The notes below the pieces were generated by a model. That model had not been told where the DNA came from. It was given only the letters and a program-made list of their open reading frames with translations, and ran no database searches. This document shows, in pieces, positions 9,393 through 19,198 of a stretch of 64,000 nt of DNA. The stretch covers positions 1 to 64,000 of the forward strand of contig CANKZJ010000009.1 of assembly GCA_947488605.1 (NCBI GenBank). Reading direction: 5' to 3'. The position numbers and the translations under genes are program-made. The stretch is from an uncultured Paracoccaceae bacterium (GTDB lineage Bacteria; Pseudomonadota; Alphaproteobacteria; Rhodobacterales; Rhodobacteraceae). The first letter of the stretch is position 1. Every line of letters starts with the position of its first letter.

Positions 9393-9469
9393 GGCAGCAA
9401 AGTATCATAGCTTTTGGTAGGTCTGCAAAGTCGGATGCCGCATAGCCATTCCGAAGGGAGAAGCCCCGT

Positions 9470-9743
9470 TCAGGCATTTCTGTAAAAGCGCTCAGGATCG
9501 CCTTCATCAAGGCCGCTCAGTTCGCCGCAGTACCACCACCCCGCCTTATCGAGCAGCTTGCGCATAGCGGAGTTCGATTGGTTGGTGGACGTCCAGACCT
9601 CTCGGTATGAGCTTGAATTATTCGAAAGCAAGCCCATCCCCAGGCCAAGTCGTCTTGCATCGGGAGAGACGATGAGTTGAGAAATGAAAGGTTTCCCGAA
9701 GAAGTAGCCGTGATCAAGGCAGCAGAAAGCTTTGATTTCGCCT
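9470..9743 (-). pseudogene. GNAT-family acetyltransferase, C-terminal remnant
   Basis: Read on the minus strand, this stretch encodes about 90 residues typical of the C-terminal half of a GNAT N-acetyltransferase: a strand ending FISQLIVSPDARRLGLGMG (acetyl-CoA pyrophosphate loop), then SNSAMRKLLDKAGW and a C-terminal PERFYR. The frame enters directly from IS3-like orfA sequence at about 9743, so the N-terminal half has been lost to transposition and rearrangement. The product, if made, would be a chimera with a piece of OrfA and is unlikely to be functional. Confidence 0.75.
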
Positions 9744-10072
9744 CACGAGCCGTATCGCCCGCCAGCCGCTTCTTCCCAGCTTCGAGGAACTCCTTGGACC
9801 AGCTGTAGTACAGGCCCTGGGCAATCCCCTCGCGGCGGCACAGTTCAGCAATACTGTCCTCGCCCTTGAGACCGTCCAGGACAATCCTGATCTTCTCTTC
9901 GGCCGAATACTGCTTGCGGGCGGCACGGCGGATGTCATTGACGACCTTCTCACCGTGGCTCTGCTTGGTTCCGGGTTTCTGTCTCATCTCCACTCCTTGG
10001 TGGTTACGATGTGCCAGAAACCCTCTCTTATCAAATCAACCTAAACTGTCCCATTGGCGTTGACGTCAGACA
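9744..10072 (-). mobile_element. IS3-family remnant 1 (right end and orfA 5' part)
   Basis: This fragment has the IS3-type right inverted repeat (ending GACGTCAGACA at 10072) and the first 80 or so codons of an orfA (start near 9987) that match the intact copy at 1130-1495. It breaks into the GNAT remnant at about 9743 after the residues GDTAREA. The other end abuts codon 11 of a second remnant's orfB, so one IS3 copy seems to have landed in another, followed by deletion. Confidence 0.8.
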
Positions 10073-10561
10073 GATCTCAAGCTTTTCGGATGCGGGGTAT
10101 CTCATTCGTCGTCCTCCCCATCCGCGATCATGCTTTTTTTGAGCAACCGCAGTTCCAAGGCCTGTTCAGCGACGACCTCTTTCAAATCACGGGATTCTCT
10201 GCGCAGGTCTCTAACTTCGGTTGAGGTCGCTGCGCGGGCTGTATCGCCCGCAAGGCGCTTCTTCCCAGCTTCGAGGAACTCCTTAGACCAGCTGTAGTAC
10301 AGGCTCTGGGCAATGCTCTCGCGGAGACACAGTTCCGCAATGCTATCCTCGCCCTTGAGGCCATCCAGCACGATCCGGATCTTCTCTTCGGTTGAATACT
10401 GTTTGCGTGTCGCACGACGGATGTCTTTGACAACCTTCTCGCCGTGGCTCTTTCGTGTTCCGGGTTTCTGTCTCATCTCCACTCCTTGGTGGTTACGATG
10501 TGCCAGAAACCCTCCCTTATCAAATCGACCTAAACTGTCCCATTGGTGCTGACGTCAGACA
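10073..10561 (-). mobile_element. IS3-family remnant 2 (orfA plus first codons of orfB)
   Basis: The fragment begins in the eleventh codon of an orfB (MRYPASEKLEI at 10073-10105, minus strand), carries a whole orfA and ends with the right inverted repeat at 10561. The rest of orfB and the left end are missing. It lies immediately downstream of the alpha-mannosidase operon. Confidence 0.8.
10102..10476 (-). CDS. IS3-family OrfA, orphaned
   Basis: A complete 124-aa OrfA with helix-turn-helix and coiled coil, about 80 percent identical by eye to the intact copy at 1130-1495. AAGGAG precedes the ATG. Its partner orfB is reduced to the first eleven codons, so it cannot transpose its own element; it could only act in trans as a DNA-binding subunit or inhibitor of related elements such as the one at 79-1581. 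Confidence 0.75.
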   Translation of the reverse strand: MRQKPGTRKSHGEKVVKDIRRATRKQYSTEEKIRIVLDGLKGEDSIAELCLRESIAQSLYYSWSKEFLEAGKKRLAGDTARAATSTEVRDLRRESRDLKEVVAEQALELRLLKKSMIADGEDDE

Positions 10562-10602
10562 ATCGGAAGGCTTCAGCCTTTGGGTTTGGAGCGAGCGCGG
10601 TT

Positions 10603-13600
10603 TCAGGCCCGCATCAGCCGGATCGTCACAATTTCAAACGGCTTGATAGTTAGGTCAACCTCATTGTCATTAAGGGACAACGTCGAGATCGGGTCTTCAA
10701 AGATCGTCGCACGATGCGCCGCGACACACGCGATCCCCAACCGAATACGCGTTGCGGTTTCATGTCCATGCGCTTCGAAAATACGCAAAACGATATCGTT
10801 GTTGTGCTCGGCAGGCTTGATCGTTTCAATGATGACGTTTGCGGCGGATGCGTGCGCGACGGGCGCCGCACTTGCCGCTTGGGCCGATGCAGCACCCAGA
10901 ACCCGCAGCGGCGCGTTGAGTTCATATGCCTCTTGGTCAAGGATATAGGGGCGGTCCGCCGCAAATGGCAGGAGGGCATAGGTAAAACGATGGGCACCCT
11001 GATCTGCATTGCGGTCAGGTGCCGTTGCCGATTTGATCAGTGTAATGCGCAGACGCCCGCCCAGAACATCATATCCATATTTGCAGTCGTTCAGCACAGC
11101 GACGCCAAGGGTGTCATCGCTGAGACTGGCCCATTTGTGCGCGGGCACCTCAAAACGCGCGGCGTCGAAATCCGTGTCGCGGCGCGTGGCGCGGGACACG
11201 CGGCCCCATTGGGTGTCATAGTCGGCTGTTTCAGTGCTGACAGTGGTTGAAAAGGCAGCCTTCAAAAGCATGTGCTGTTCGTTCCAATCCACATCCGTCA
11301 CAAAATCGAGCCGTTTGGAATGGGCGCATAATTGAACATTTTGCACAATCACACTGCTACGCCAGTGCGTTGTGAAACGAAGCGTGGCGCGTAGTGGGCC
11401 TGTCTCAACAATTTCGGCCGTGGTCGTTTCGGCGACAGGATCGCAAAAGTCTTCATAGCTGGGGTCGATGTCCCAAGCGTCCCAGCAGATCGGTCTGTCT
11501 TCGAAGGCAAGCAGTTGATTACTGGGTGTGTCGTGGTCCAACACATCGCGATTGAGGGTTTTGTCAAAGACGGCTGTGATGGTCCCTTTTTCGCTCATGA
11601 CAACACGGATGAGTAGGTTTTCAAAAATGAAGGACACTCCGTCCTTGCGTAAGCTTGCCTCTCCGTCGGGGCGGGTTGCAGCCGTTATGGGCGTGACGGC
11701 ATAGGCGGGCAAATCGTCAAAATATATCAATGTGCCTTGCGCGACAGGTTGGCCCTCTGCAGTGATATCCTGGTCAATGTAGGCGAGCCGTGGGCCCGTC
11801 GTTGGCGCGGTGTTCACGATGCTCACAACGGGGCCAGCCAATGCCGTCGCAGCGGTAGCGGCGGCATCCTCGGTCAACGTTGCGATCCTGGCATGGTCCT
11901 GTCGCGCGTTTTCAAACACCGCCCCTATCGAGGTTCCCGTAATGATATCATGGAACTGGTTGAGGCACAGCAGCTTCCAAGCTTCCGACAGGTCGGGGTT
12001 TTGCCCCGCCATAACCGCCATAGCCTCGGCCTCATGCAGCGCCCATTCCGCTTTGCGGTTGGCGCGCTTGATCCAGCCTTGTGAGGTGTAAGTGCCGCGG
12101 TGCCCTTCCATGTAGTGTTCACCCCGCCAGACAGGCAAGTCGGGGACGTCTTCGAGCGCTGCAAAGGTGTCGCGCACGGTGCTGTATCTGAATTGTGGCA
12201 TTCCCGGCATTGCCTTAAAGGCATGTGCTTTTGCCAGCAGACCTTCGGTCGGGCCACCGCCGCCATCGCCATAGCCAAAGCAGATGGGCAGATCGCGGAC
12301 AGTATCGGGCGCGGTCGATCTTGTCGCGGTTCCCAAAACCTCAGGTGCTGTCAGATCGCTTTTGTAGTTTGTCGGAAACGGCAGGTATTGCACGTCGCGC
12401 GGCGTCGTCAGCACATGGGCCAACACCCGCGATCCGTCCAATCCCTCCCAGTGGTGCGTTGAGGATGGCACCCGATTGACTTGGTTCCAGTTGAGTTTGT
12501 TTGTGACGAACCAGTCGAGGCCCGCAAGTTTCATCAACTGCGGAATTTGCGCGGGGAACCCAAAGGTGTCCGGCAGCCAAAGAACGGGCGTTTCAACATC
12601 CCCAAATCTGTCCTTGAAATACCCGCGGCCCAACGTCATTTGCCGGATCAGGGCCTCCCCCCCGGGCACGTTCAAATCAGGCTCAACCCACATCCCGCCC
12701 ATGACTTCCCAGCGGCCTTCGACGACCCTCTCTTTGATCTTTGCAAAGAGAGTCGGATAATCCTGCTCAGCGTAGGCGTAAAGCTGGGGCTGCGAGTGTG
12801 AGAAACGGAATTCAGGATCCGCCTCCATCAGGCGCAACACGTTGGAATAGGTACGCCCATTCTTGAGCCTGATCTGGTCGATCGTCCAAAGATAGGCGAT
12901 GTCCATGTGGGCATGACCGATCCCATGCAACGTAACATCCAACGGTCGCCCAGCAGAGTTAAGTTCAGTGGTCAAAAACTCCAGCGCATCAGGGACACTG
13001 TCATAGAGCGCATCACCAATCGGATCACGCGTGTCGAGCAAGCGCATCGCCCTGTCCAGAACCTCCAGCATGATCTCACCGGTGGTGTTGTCGAGTGTGA
13101 TGGCCGTATCCAGAACCGTCTGCGCCAGTTGCACGAATGCCAAAAGGATGGGGTCACGTTCTACGAGGGCAGGTTCACTCATGAACAGCTTTGTGTTGGC
13201 ATCCGGATCAGGTGGCCAACCGGCCAGTCCCGTCCAACCATGCAACGAAAGCACGTGAGCGCGATTGTCCGCAACATGCGCGTCAAGCGCCACGGTGTGG
13301 TGGTGCCGGTCCGCAGAGCCCACTGGAACACGATCAACATGAACCAATGCTTCGGGGTGGTTGAAGACATCACCCAAAATGCCCAGGGGCAAGAATAGTG
13401 CAAGGTTGGTCGCGTCCCATCCCTCCGGCACCTGAAACGATGATTTCATGACGAAATTCAGATCGGCATGGCCCCAATAGCTTTGATGCGGGATCTCGTC
13501 CCAATGGGTCGGGTCAGCGCAAATCGGGGCATCCAGCACAGGTGCCGACAATGGCAATATCCGAAAATGCGGCAAGACCGAAATGCGTCGATGCACATGC

Positions 13601-13662
13601 GGCGCAATCAACTGTAGCCGCGCCGCGACCTTTTCGGCGGTAAAGGGCCAGCGACGTTTCAT
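10603..13662 (-). CDS. GH38 alpha-mannosidase
   Basis: A 1019-aa glycoside hydrolase family 38 protein. The catalytic domain has the zinc-binding HAHMDIAYLW near residue 250 and the nucleophile Asp in LWLPDTFGFPAQ near residue 360, followed by the expected mid-domain helices and large C-terminal beta domains. GH38 enzymes remove alpha-linked mannose from glycans, glycosides or glycerate conjugates with retention of configuration and need a divalent metal. No signal peptide is present, so it acts in the cytoplasm on imported substrate. Its start overlaps the stop of the ABC ATPase by four bases, making it the last gene of the transport operon and pointing to a mannose-containing oligosaccharide as cargo. 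Confidence 0.9.
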   Translation of the reverse strand: MKRRWPFTAEKVAARLQLIAPHVHRRISVLPHFRILPLSAPVLDAPICADPTHWDEIPHQSYWGHADLNFVMKSSFQVPEGWDATNLALFLPLGILGDVFNHPEALVHVDRVPVGSADRHHHTVALDAHVADNRAHVLSLHGWTGLAGWPPDPDANTKLFMSEPALVERDPILLAFVQLAQTVLDTAITLDNTTGEIMLEVLDRAMRLLDTRDPIGDALYDSVPDALEFLTTELNSAGRPLDVTLHGIGHAHMDIAYLWTIDQIRLKNGRTYSNVLRLMEADPEFRFSHSQPQLYAYAEQDYPTLFAKIKERVVEGRWEVMGGMWVEPDLNVPGGEALIRQMTLGRGYFKDRFGDVETPVLWLPDTFGFPAQIPQLMKLAGLDWFVTNKLNWNQVNRVPSSTHHWEGLDGSRVLAHVLTTPRDVQYLPFPTNYKSDLTAPEVLGTATRSTAPDTVRDLPICFGYGDGGGGPTEGLLAKAHAFKAMPGMPQFRYSTVRDTFAALEDVPDLPVWRGEHYMEGHRGTYTSQGWIKRANRKAEWALHEAEAMAVMAGQNPDLSEAWKLLCLNQFHDIITGTSIGAVFENARQDHARIATLTEDAAATAATALAGPVVSIVNTAPTTGPRLAYIDQDITAEGQPVAQGTLIYFDDLPAYAVTPITAATRPDGEASLRKDGVSFIFENLLIRVVMSEKGTITAVFDKTLNRDVLDHDTPSNQLLAFEDRPICWDAWDIDPSYEDFCDPVAETTTAEIVETGPLRATLRFTTHWRSSVIVQNVQLCAHSKRLDFVTDVDWNEQHMLLKAAFSTTVSTETADYDTQWGRVSRATRRDTDFDAARFEVPAHKWASLSDDTLGVAVLNDCKYGYDVLGGRLRITLIKSATAPDRNADQGAHRFTYALLPFAADRPYILDQEAYELNAPLRVLGAASAQAASAAPVAHASAANVIIETIKPAEHNNDIVLRIFEAHGHETATRIRLGIACVAAHRATIFEDPISTLSLNDNEVDLTIKPFEIVTIRLMRA

Positions 13663-15389
13663 GCTTCTTTCAAATCAAATCCAGAGACGACACCGCGATA
13701 GACAGAGTTGGCCTGTGCCGCTTCGGCCTCCAGTTTAGCCGGGTCCCAATCCTGACGTCCGTCGCCCCAACTGCGCGCCAGATCGGGCCATGGGATGCTG
13801 TCGATCAGCAGTTTGGTGTATGGGTGCTGTGGTGCGCCGATGACCTCTTTGGGTGGCCCTGCTTCCACAACATGCCCTTTAAACAGAACCATCACGTAGT
13901 CGCTGACGTGATAGGCCGTGGCAAGGTCATGTGTGATGTAAAGGATCGAGATGCCGTATTTGTCCTTGAGGTCATAGATGTTCGAAAGGATCGACGCGCG
14001 GAGCGACGCATCGACCATCGATACCGGTTCATCCGCGATCAGCAGTTTGGGGCTCAGCATCAGCGCTCTTGCCACGACAAGGCGTTGCCGTTGTCCACCG
14101 GAAAGCTGGTGCGGATAGCGGTTAAGTACCAATTCAGGGTCGAGGCCCACCGCCGCGCATGCTTCCTCCATAGCCGTTTGCATGTGCGCCTCTGACCTGG
14201 CCAATCCGAATTGCTTGAACGGGAACTTCAGCGCGTGATTGACGCGATAAAACGGGTTGAAACAGGCGTAGGGATCTTGAAACACCGCCTGCACATTCTT
14301 GCGAAAATCCAGGGATTGCGCAGCAGACATTTTCGCGACGTCCTGACCTTCGAACAGAACCCGGCCCTCGCTGGGTGGATTGAAGCCCAGCATGATCGAA
14401 CCCATGGTCGATTTGCCGGAACCTGATTGGCCCACGATGGAAATGATCTGTGGTGTGTCCCCTTGCAACTGGAACGACATCGGGTGCAGTGCTGTGACTG
14501 CGCCATAGTCCTTGCGCACGTTCTCAAACCGCAGCAAAGGCTCGGCGCTGTCCCTTTTGGGTGCTTCGGCGCGGGCCTCGGGGTTAAGGAAGCTTTCACC
14601 GCCAACCAATGGAACCGACGAAATCAGATCGTAGGTATAAGGGTGCTTTGGTGCCTCAAGAATTTGCTGCACGGTCCCGTGCTCGACCAGTTCGCCGTCT
14701 TTCAACACAGCGAGTTCATCTACAGTCTGCGCCATCAGCCCCATGTCGTGGCCGATCAGCATCAGACCCGACCCAATCTCCGTCTGGATTGCCTTGAGGG
14801 TCTGCATCACCTGCCGCTGTGTCACCACATCAAGGGCCGAGGTTGGTTCATCCGCGATAATCAACTCGGGGTTCAAAATGATCCCCATCGCGATGCATAC
14901 CCGCTGTTTCATCCCACCGGAAAGCTCATGCGGATAAAGGTCAGCGGTGTGCAGCGGCAGACCGACGCTTTCCAGTGCCGCATCAGACCGGCGTTTCAGC
15001 ACGGCCCGGTCCAGCTTGCCCTCATGCGCGATGATCCCGTCCCACATCTGCGGTTCGACCCGCATGACCGGGTTCAGTGAGTTCATCGCACCTTGCGGGA
15101 TATAGGCAACCCGGCTCAGACGCGCGCGCCGCATCTGTTCCTCGTCGAGGTCAAGCACATTGGTACCGCCCAGATCAATCGCACCGCTGGCCACGCGCCC
15201 CGGCTCTGCCAGCATCTGCATGACGGCCAGCGCGGTTGTGGTCTTGCCAGACCCGCTTTCGCCGATGAACCCGACACGGCGGCCTTTGTGGATGTCGAGC
15301 GACAATGCCTTGACGGCATGGACCACGCCCTGCGGGGTCGGGAAGTCAATCGACAGGTCTTTGAGGGTGAGGACGGGTTTATCTGTCAT
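13659..15389 (-). CDS. Double ABC ATPase of oligopeptide/oligosaccharide importer (DppD-DppF fusion type)
   Basis: A 576-aa protein with two complete ABC nucleotide-binding domains in tandem. The first has Walker A GESGSGKTT, signature LSGGMKQR and Walker B LIIADEPTSALD. The second has GQSGSGKST, LSGGQRQR and LLIADEPVSMVD. Each ends with the HPYT segment typical of the peptide/nickel importer family. It powers the two permeases encoded just upstream. The start overlaps the stop of the DppC-like permease by four bases and the stop overlaps the mannosidase start. Fused DppDF proteins are common in Rhodobacterales and Rhizobiales sugar-linked importers of this class. Confidence 0.92.
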   Translation of the reverse strand: MTDKPVLTLKDLSIDFPTPQGVVHAVKALSLDIHKGRRVGFIGESGSGKTTTALAVMQMLAEPGRVASGAIDLGGTNVLDLDEEQMRRARLSRVAYIPQGAMNSLNPVMRVEPQMWDGIIAHEGKLDRAVLKRRSDAALESVGLPLHTADLYPHELSGGMKQRVCIAMGIILNPELIIADEPTSALDVVTQRQVMQTLKAIQTEIGSGLMLIGHDMGLMAQTVDELAVLKDGELVEHGTVQQILEAPKHPYTYDLISSVPLVGGESFLNPEARAEAPKRDSAEPLLRFENVRKDYGAVTALHPMSFQLQGDTPQIISIVGQSGSGKSTMGSIMLGFNPPSEGRVLFEGQDVAKMSAAQSLDFRKNVQAVFQDPYACFNPFYRVNHALKFPFKQFGLARSEAHMQTAMEEACAAVGLDPELVLNRYPHQLSGGQRQRLVVARALMLSPKLLIADEPVSMVDASLRASILSNIYDLKDKYGISILYITHDLATAYHVSDYVMVLFKGHVVEAGPPKEVIGAPQHPYTKLLIDSIPWPDLARSWGDGRQDWDPAKLEAEAAQANSVYRGVVSGFDLKEA

Positions 15390-16318
15390 GACAGCTTCCT
15401 CAGGCGTGGGTTTGAGACTTCATCAAGGCCAAGGTTGATCAGCAGAAGACCGATAAAGATGATCGCCAGCAGCAGTGTCGGAATGCCCCACCACCACCAG
15501 AGGTTCTGGATCAGCGCGCCTGCATTGATCGCCTCGTAGATCGTGCGCCCAAGGGTCGGGATACGTTGCGGTCCGAGGCCCAATACTTCGAGGCCAACGG
15601 CGGTGACGATGGATGTCGTGACCGAGGCGATGAACGAGCCGAAGAGGTACGGGACCAGATTTGGCATCATCTCGCGGAACATGATGTGGCTGGTCGAGGC
15701 ACCCGAAAGTTGCGCCATCTGTACATAGCCAGACTGCTTCATCGATAAGACCTGCGCGCGTATCAGGCGCGTTGGTGACTGCCAGACGAAACCAGCAATG
15801 AGCAACGCCATCATGGTCAGCGAGACATCACCAAAGGCCGATTGAAAGACGACAAGGATCAGCAAGGGCGGGATGGTGATCATCACGTCAGCACTGACCC
15901 GGATCACGTCATCGGTGCGCCCACCAAGAAAACCGGCGGAGAAGCCAAGGAAAATACCGATCGACATCCCAATCAGCGAGGCGAGCAAGCCGACAAACAG
16001 CGTGTTCGGCGCACCGATGATGATCAGCGCCAACAAATCACGCCCGCCACCATCTGTTCCCAGCGGGTTCGCCATGGTTCCTGCCTGACCACGCAGGTTT
16101 TCAAAGCCGACGGGTGGCAGGCGCAGCATGCTGGACCCGGTGAACACCAGATCTGGATCCCAGACAAAGCGTCCAATGACGCCCATCGCAATGATACCAA
16201 GCAACAGGGCGGCACCCCAGATCAGCTTGGGGTTCATCCACGGATTGTCGAAGCGTTTGATGCGTTTCGCTTGCCGCTTTTCGGCGCGTGTCATCGGCAT
16301 GTTGTCTTGCGATGTCAT
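15386..16318 (-). CDS. ABC importer permease, DppC type
   Basis: An inner-membrane permease of 310 aa with six or so predicted membrane segments. The N-terminal extension before the first segment is typical of DppC-type subunits. The BPD_transp_1 loop (QMAQLSGASTSHIMFREMMPN) contacts the ATPase. The ATG at 16318 was chosen over an earlier in-frame ATG because it lies two bases after the stop of the DppB-like permease, whereas the earlier one would overlap it by about 55 bases. It forms the translocation pore together with the preceding gene product. Confidence 0.9.
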   Translation of the reverse strand: MTSQDNMPMTRAEKRQAKRIKRFDNPWMNPKLIWGAALLLGIIAMGVIGRFVWDPDLVFTGSSMLRLPPVGFENLRGQAGTMANPLGTDGGGRDLLALIIIGAPNTLFVGLLASLIGMSIGIFLGFSAGFLGGRTDDVIRVSADVMITIPPLLILVVFQSAFGDVSLTMMALLIAGFVWQSPTRLIRAQVLSMKQSGYVQMAQLSGASTSHIMFREMMPNLVPYLFGSFIASVTTSIVTAVGLEVLGLGPQRIPTLGRTIYEAINAGALIQNLWWWWGIPTLLLAIIFIGLLLINLGLDEVSNPRLRKLS

Positions 16319-16319
16319 A

Positions 16320-17330
16320 TCAAGCCACCTCGTGCCGGATGCGCGGGTCGATGAAGGGGTAGACCAGATCGACAAGGAAAACGCTAAGAGCCGTGATCAG
16401 GATGATGACGAAGCTGACGCCCTGGATGACCGGGAAATCCTGATTGAGGATCGCGTCATAAAGCAGCTTGCCCATGCCGTTATAGGCAAAGATGCGTTCC
16501 ACCAGCACCTGCCCCGCGATCAGCAACCCGATCTTCAGCGCGAAGGCGGTGATCTGCGGCAGGATCGCATTACGGATCATGTAGCGATAAAGGATATAGC
16601 GCGGGCGCAGGCCCTTGGCCTCGGCCAGTTTGACGTAATCCTCACCCTGCACCCCGATCATCAGGCCGCGCATGCCCAAGGCCCAGAAGCCGAAGGTGAC
16701 GACAACGATGGAAAGTGCGGGCAGGAAGCCGTGGTAAAGGACGGACTGGACAAATTCCCAAGTCCAGCCGGGTTCGACAAAAATGCTGTAAGCGCCGGTG
16801 AGTGGAAACCATTGCAGCTTTGCCGCGAAAATCCACATCAGCAGAAGGCCTGACAGGATTGGCGGGATCGAGGTAAAGACCATGGCCGCCGGGATTGCGA
16901 CGCGCACCAGTTTCGGAGAGCGGTCCCAGACCATTAATGCGCCGAGCAGGTTGCCGATCACAAAGGTGATGATCAGAGACAAGATCATCAGGCCCAATGT
17001 CCACGGCAGGGCGTTCAGGATCAAGGTTGAGACGGGTGTCGGGAAGGCTGCGGTCGACAACCCGAAGTCAAACACCAACGCACCACTCATATAGCGGAAG
17101 TATTGCACTATCAGAGGCTCATCGATGCCCATGTTGGCGCGTAGCTGCGCCAGAATTTCCTCCGAGTTGGCAACAGAACCAGCCCCCGCCGCCATACGGC
17201 CAAGCGCGATTTCAGCGGGATCAACGGGCGACAGGCGCGGGATAATCCAGATTATCGTTGCGGCGATCAGGATAGTCAGGATCAGCGTGGTCAGCCGGTT
17301 GATCAGATAAGCGCGAGGAATGCGTCCCAA
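16320..17330 (-). CDS. ABC importer permease, DppB type
   Basis: An inner-membrane protein of 336 aa opening with the typical DppB sequence RAYLINRLTTLILTILIAATI. It has a long periplasmic loop and the EAA-like loop YVKLAEAKGLRPRYILYRYM near the C-terminus. I chose a TTG start at 17330: an AAGGAGA site stands six bases upstream, while the in-frame ATG at 17372 lies inside a strong hairpin and would add 14 residues unlike the family. It pairs with the DppC-like permease. Confidence 0.88.
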   Translation of the reverse strand: MGRIPRAYLINRLTTLILTILIAATIIWIIPRLSPVDPAEIALGRMAAGAGSVANSEEILAQLRANMGIDEPLIVQYFRYMSGALVFDFGLSTAAFPTPVSTLILNALPWTLGLMILSLIITFVIGNLLGALMVWDRSPKLVRVAIPAAMVFTSIPPILSGLLLMWIFAAKLQWFPLTGAYSIFVEPGWTWEFVQSVLYHGFLPALSIVVVTFGFWALGMRGLMIGVQGEDYVKLAEAKGLRPRYILYRYMIRNAILPQITAFALKIGLLIAGQVLVERIFAYNGMGKLLYDAILNQDFPVIQGVSFVIILITALSVFLVDLVYPFIDPRIRHEVA

Positions 17331-17351
17331 AGGGTCTCTCCTTCGTGTCAG

Positions 17352-17404
17352 GTGGCAGGAATACTGCCACATGTGACCGGCACTGCGTATGCTCAGCGCC
17401 GGCC
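17352..17404 (-). terminator. Two intercistronic hairpins after the solute-binding protein gene
   Basis: Two inverted repeats lie between the binding-protein stop and the DppB start: GACCGGCACTG (17375-17385) with CAGCGCCGGCC (17394-17404), 11-bp arms with wobble pairs, and a perfect GTGGCAG/CTGCCAC (17352-17370). No T-run follows. Hairpins here commonly protect the highly expressed binding-protein mRNA and lower expression of the permeases. Confidence 0.6.
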
Positions 17405-17423
17405 ACGCTCTCAGGGAGGGTCG

Positions 17424-19151
17424 TTAGTTCCCAGCCGGTTCCAGATTATGGATGATCTGGTGGGTATGGTTCCACCAGAAGAACGGATGGTTGTAGTAAT
17501 TGTCTGCCGTGGGCCAACCTGTCCAATATGTCTCGTTCATCGGCAGCAGCTTGGCAGCCTGAACAAGCGGGATGAAAGGCATTTCTGCGTCCAGATGGGC
17601 GTAAGCCTCGGCGACAAGACCGGGGATTTCATCGTCGCCCAACGGACGCGCGGCGATATCGTCCATGATTGCGCTATAGGCTTCGGCCGCCGGGCCGTCC
17701 CAGCGCCCGGTGTTGTTGAAGCCGGGGCTGCGTTCGCCAACAGGCACCACATCTTTCACCGTATAGCGGCCCATCGAGGCCCAAGGCTCGTTCACGGACC
17801 CGCAAGACAGCCAGCTGTAGGACATCTCATAGGCGCCAAAAGGCAGGACTTCGCCCCAGAACACACCGTTCTCGACGGGCACGGCGCGGGCATCAATGCC
17901 TGCACGTTGCAGCTGTTCGACGATCACGTCGATCGTGCGGGTGTATTCCGTCGAGGCAGAGTTCACGTGGATTTGCACTGACAGTGTCTCACCATCCTTG
18001 GTGTAGTAGTCCCCATCGCGGGTCCACCCTTCGGCTTCGATCAGCGCCTGACCCGCCGTGACATCAGCATTGGCAGGCAGTCCGTAACCAGCCTCGACAA
18101 TGGCGTCGATGAATGGCGACATGGAACCGTACTGCGCAAACATCGTTTGCGACGCCGCTGTCGTGCCTTCGTAGGCCACGTTCACGATCTGTGTGCGGTC
18201 GATGATATTGGCCACGGCCTTGCGCATATTCGCATTGTCCCAAGGGGCAACGGTGGTGTTGATCTCCAACTGACGCGCACATGGGTCGGCGGCAGCATAG
18301 GGGTAGTCAGCATACCACGCGATGACATTGGGGTTTTGCGCCTGAATCGCCTCAAAGGTGCCGATTGTGACGTTCTGTGCGGCGTCCAACTGGTTTGCTG
18401 CCATCAGTTGTGCGCGGCTTTCCTCTCCGCCGGTTTCGACAAACACAACACGCTCCGGTGCGGGCAGGTCCATAAAGCCGGTTTTGGCACCCCACCAGTC
18501 ATCGTTGCGATCCCAGATCGCGCGGTTGGACGCGGCAGACGTGAAAGTATAGGGGCCGGTTCCGATGGGCGGGTTAAAGGCAAAGGTCGCAGGATCTTGG
18601 CCAGCCCAGACATGCTCTGGCATGATCAGGAACGAACCAAAGATGCGCACGCCGAAGTTTTCGACGATAAAGCGTGGGTTGGGATTGGTAAGGGTGAATT
18701 TCACGGTCAGATCGTCGATCTTTTCAACCGACGCGACCTGCGCCTTGATTGTCGAGGCTTCACGCGAAGAAATCTCTTCGTTGGTCAGCGCGATGTTGGT
18801 GGTGAAGATCACATCATCGGCGTTCAAGGCTTCGCCATCCGACCATTCGACACCTTCGCGCAGTGTTATCGTAAACTCTGTGCTGTCGGTGTTGCTTTCA
18901 AAGCCGGTTGCCAGCCACGGATCAACATCACCAGTACCGTAGTTGAGGATAAAAAGCGGTTCCCACATCGTCTGGTGCGCGCCGTGCATCCGCTTGGTGC
19001 CGGGTGTCATCCAGTTGAAGTTTTCAGGGTCCTGAATAGTGCGATCAAGGTCAAAGATGACCGTGTTTTCACGGGCGACGTCTTGGGCCAGTGCCGCCGT
19101 TGTCGCCATGGCCAACGCAGAGGTCGCTAAGAGTAATCTTCCCAGTTTCAT
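17424..19151 (-). CDS. Periplasmic solute-binding protein, SBP family 5
   Basis: A 575-aa secreted protein with a Sec signal peptide (hydrophobic LLLATSALAMATTAALA, cleavage near AQD). The mature part has the family-5 signature region LREGVEWSDGEALNADDVIFT and the usual GTGPYTF segment. Such proteins capture di- and oligopeptides, nickel or, in many plant- and algae-associated alphaproteobacteria, oligosaccharides. The adjacent GH38 mannosidase suggests a mannose-containing ligand; this is inference. GGGAGGAAAAGAC precedes the ATG. Confidence 0.88.
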   Translation of the reverse strand: MKLGRLLLATSALAMATTAALAQDVARENTVIFDLDRTIQDPENFNWMTPGTKRMHGAHQTMWEPLFILNYGTGDVDPWLATGFESNTDSTEFTITLREGVEWSDGEALNADDVIFTTNIALTNEEISSREASTIKAQVASVEKIDDLTVKFTLTNPNPRFIVENFGVRIFGSFLIMPEHVWAGQDPATFAFNPPIGTGPYTFTSAASNRAIWDRNDDWWGAKTGFMDLPAPERVVFVETGGEESRAQLMAANQLDAAQNVTIGTFEAIQAQNPNVIAWYADYPYAAADPCARQLEINTTVAPWDNANMRKAVANIIDRTQIVNVAYEGTTAASQTMFAQYGSMSPFIDAIVEAGYGLPANADVTAGQALIEAEGWTRDGDYYTKDGETLSVQIHVNSASTEYTRTIDVIVEQLQRAGIDARAVPVENGVFWGEVLPFGAYEMSYSWLSCGSVNEPWASMGRYTVKDVVPVGERSPGFNNTGRWDGPAAEAYSAIMDDIAARPLGDDEIPGLVAEAYAHLDAEMPFIPLVQAAKLLPMNETYWTGWPTADNYYNHPFFWWNHTHQIIHNLEPAGN

Positions 19152-19167
19152 GTCTTTTCCTCCCAGA

Positions 19168-19188
19168 AAAAGGGCTGTTTGCCCATTA
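19168..19188 (-). terminator. Weak attenuator-like hairpin between MBL-fold gene and binding-protein gene
   Basis: On the minus strand GGGC-AAACA-GCCC is followed immediately by TTTTT, just before the ribosome site of the binding-protein gene. The stem is only four GC pairs, so it is more likely a partial attenuator than a full terminator. Confidence 0.35.
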
Positions 19189-19198
19189 TTTTGTCCGC

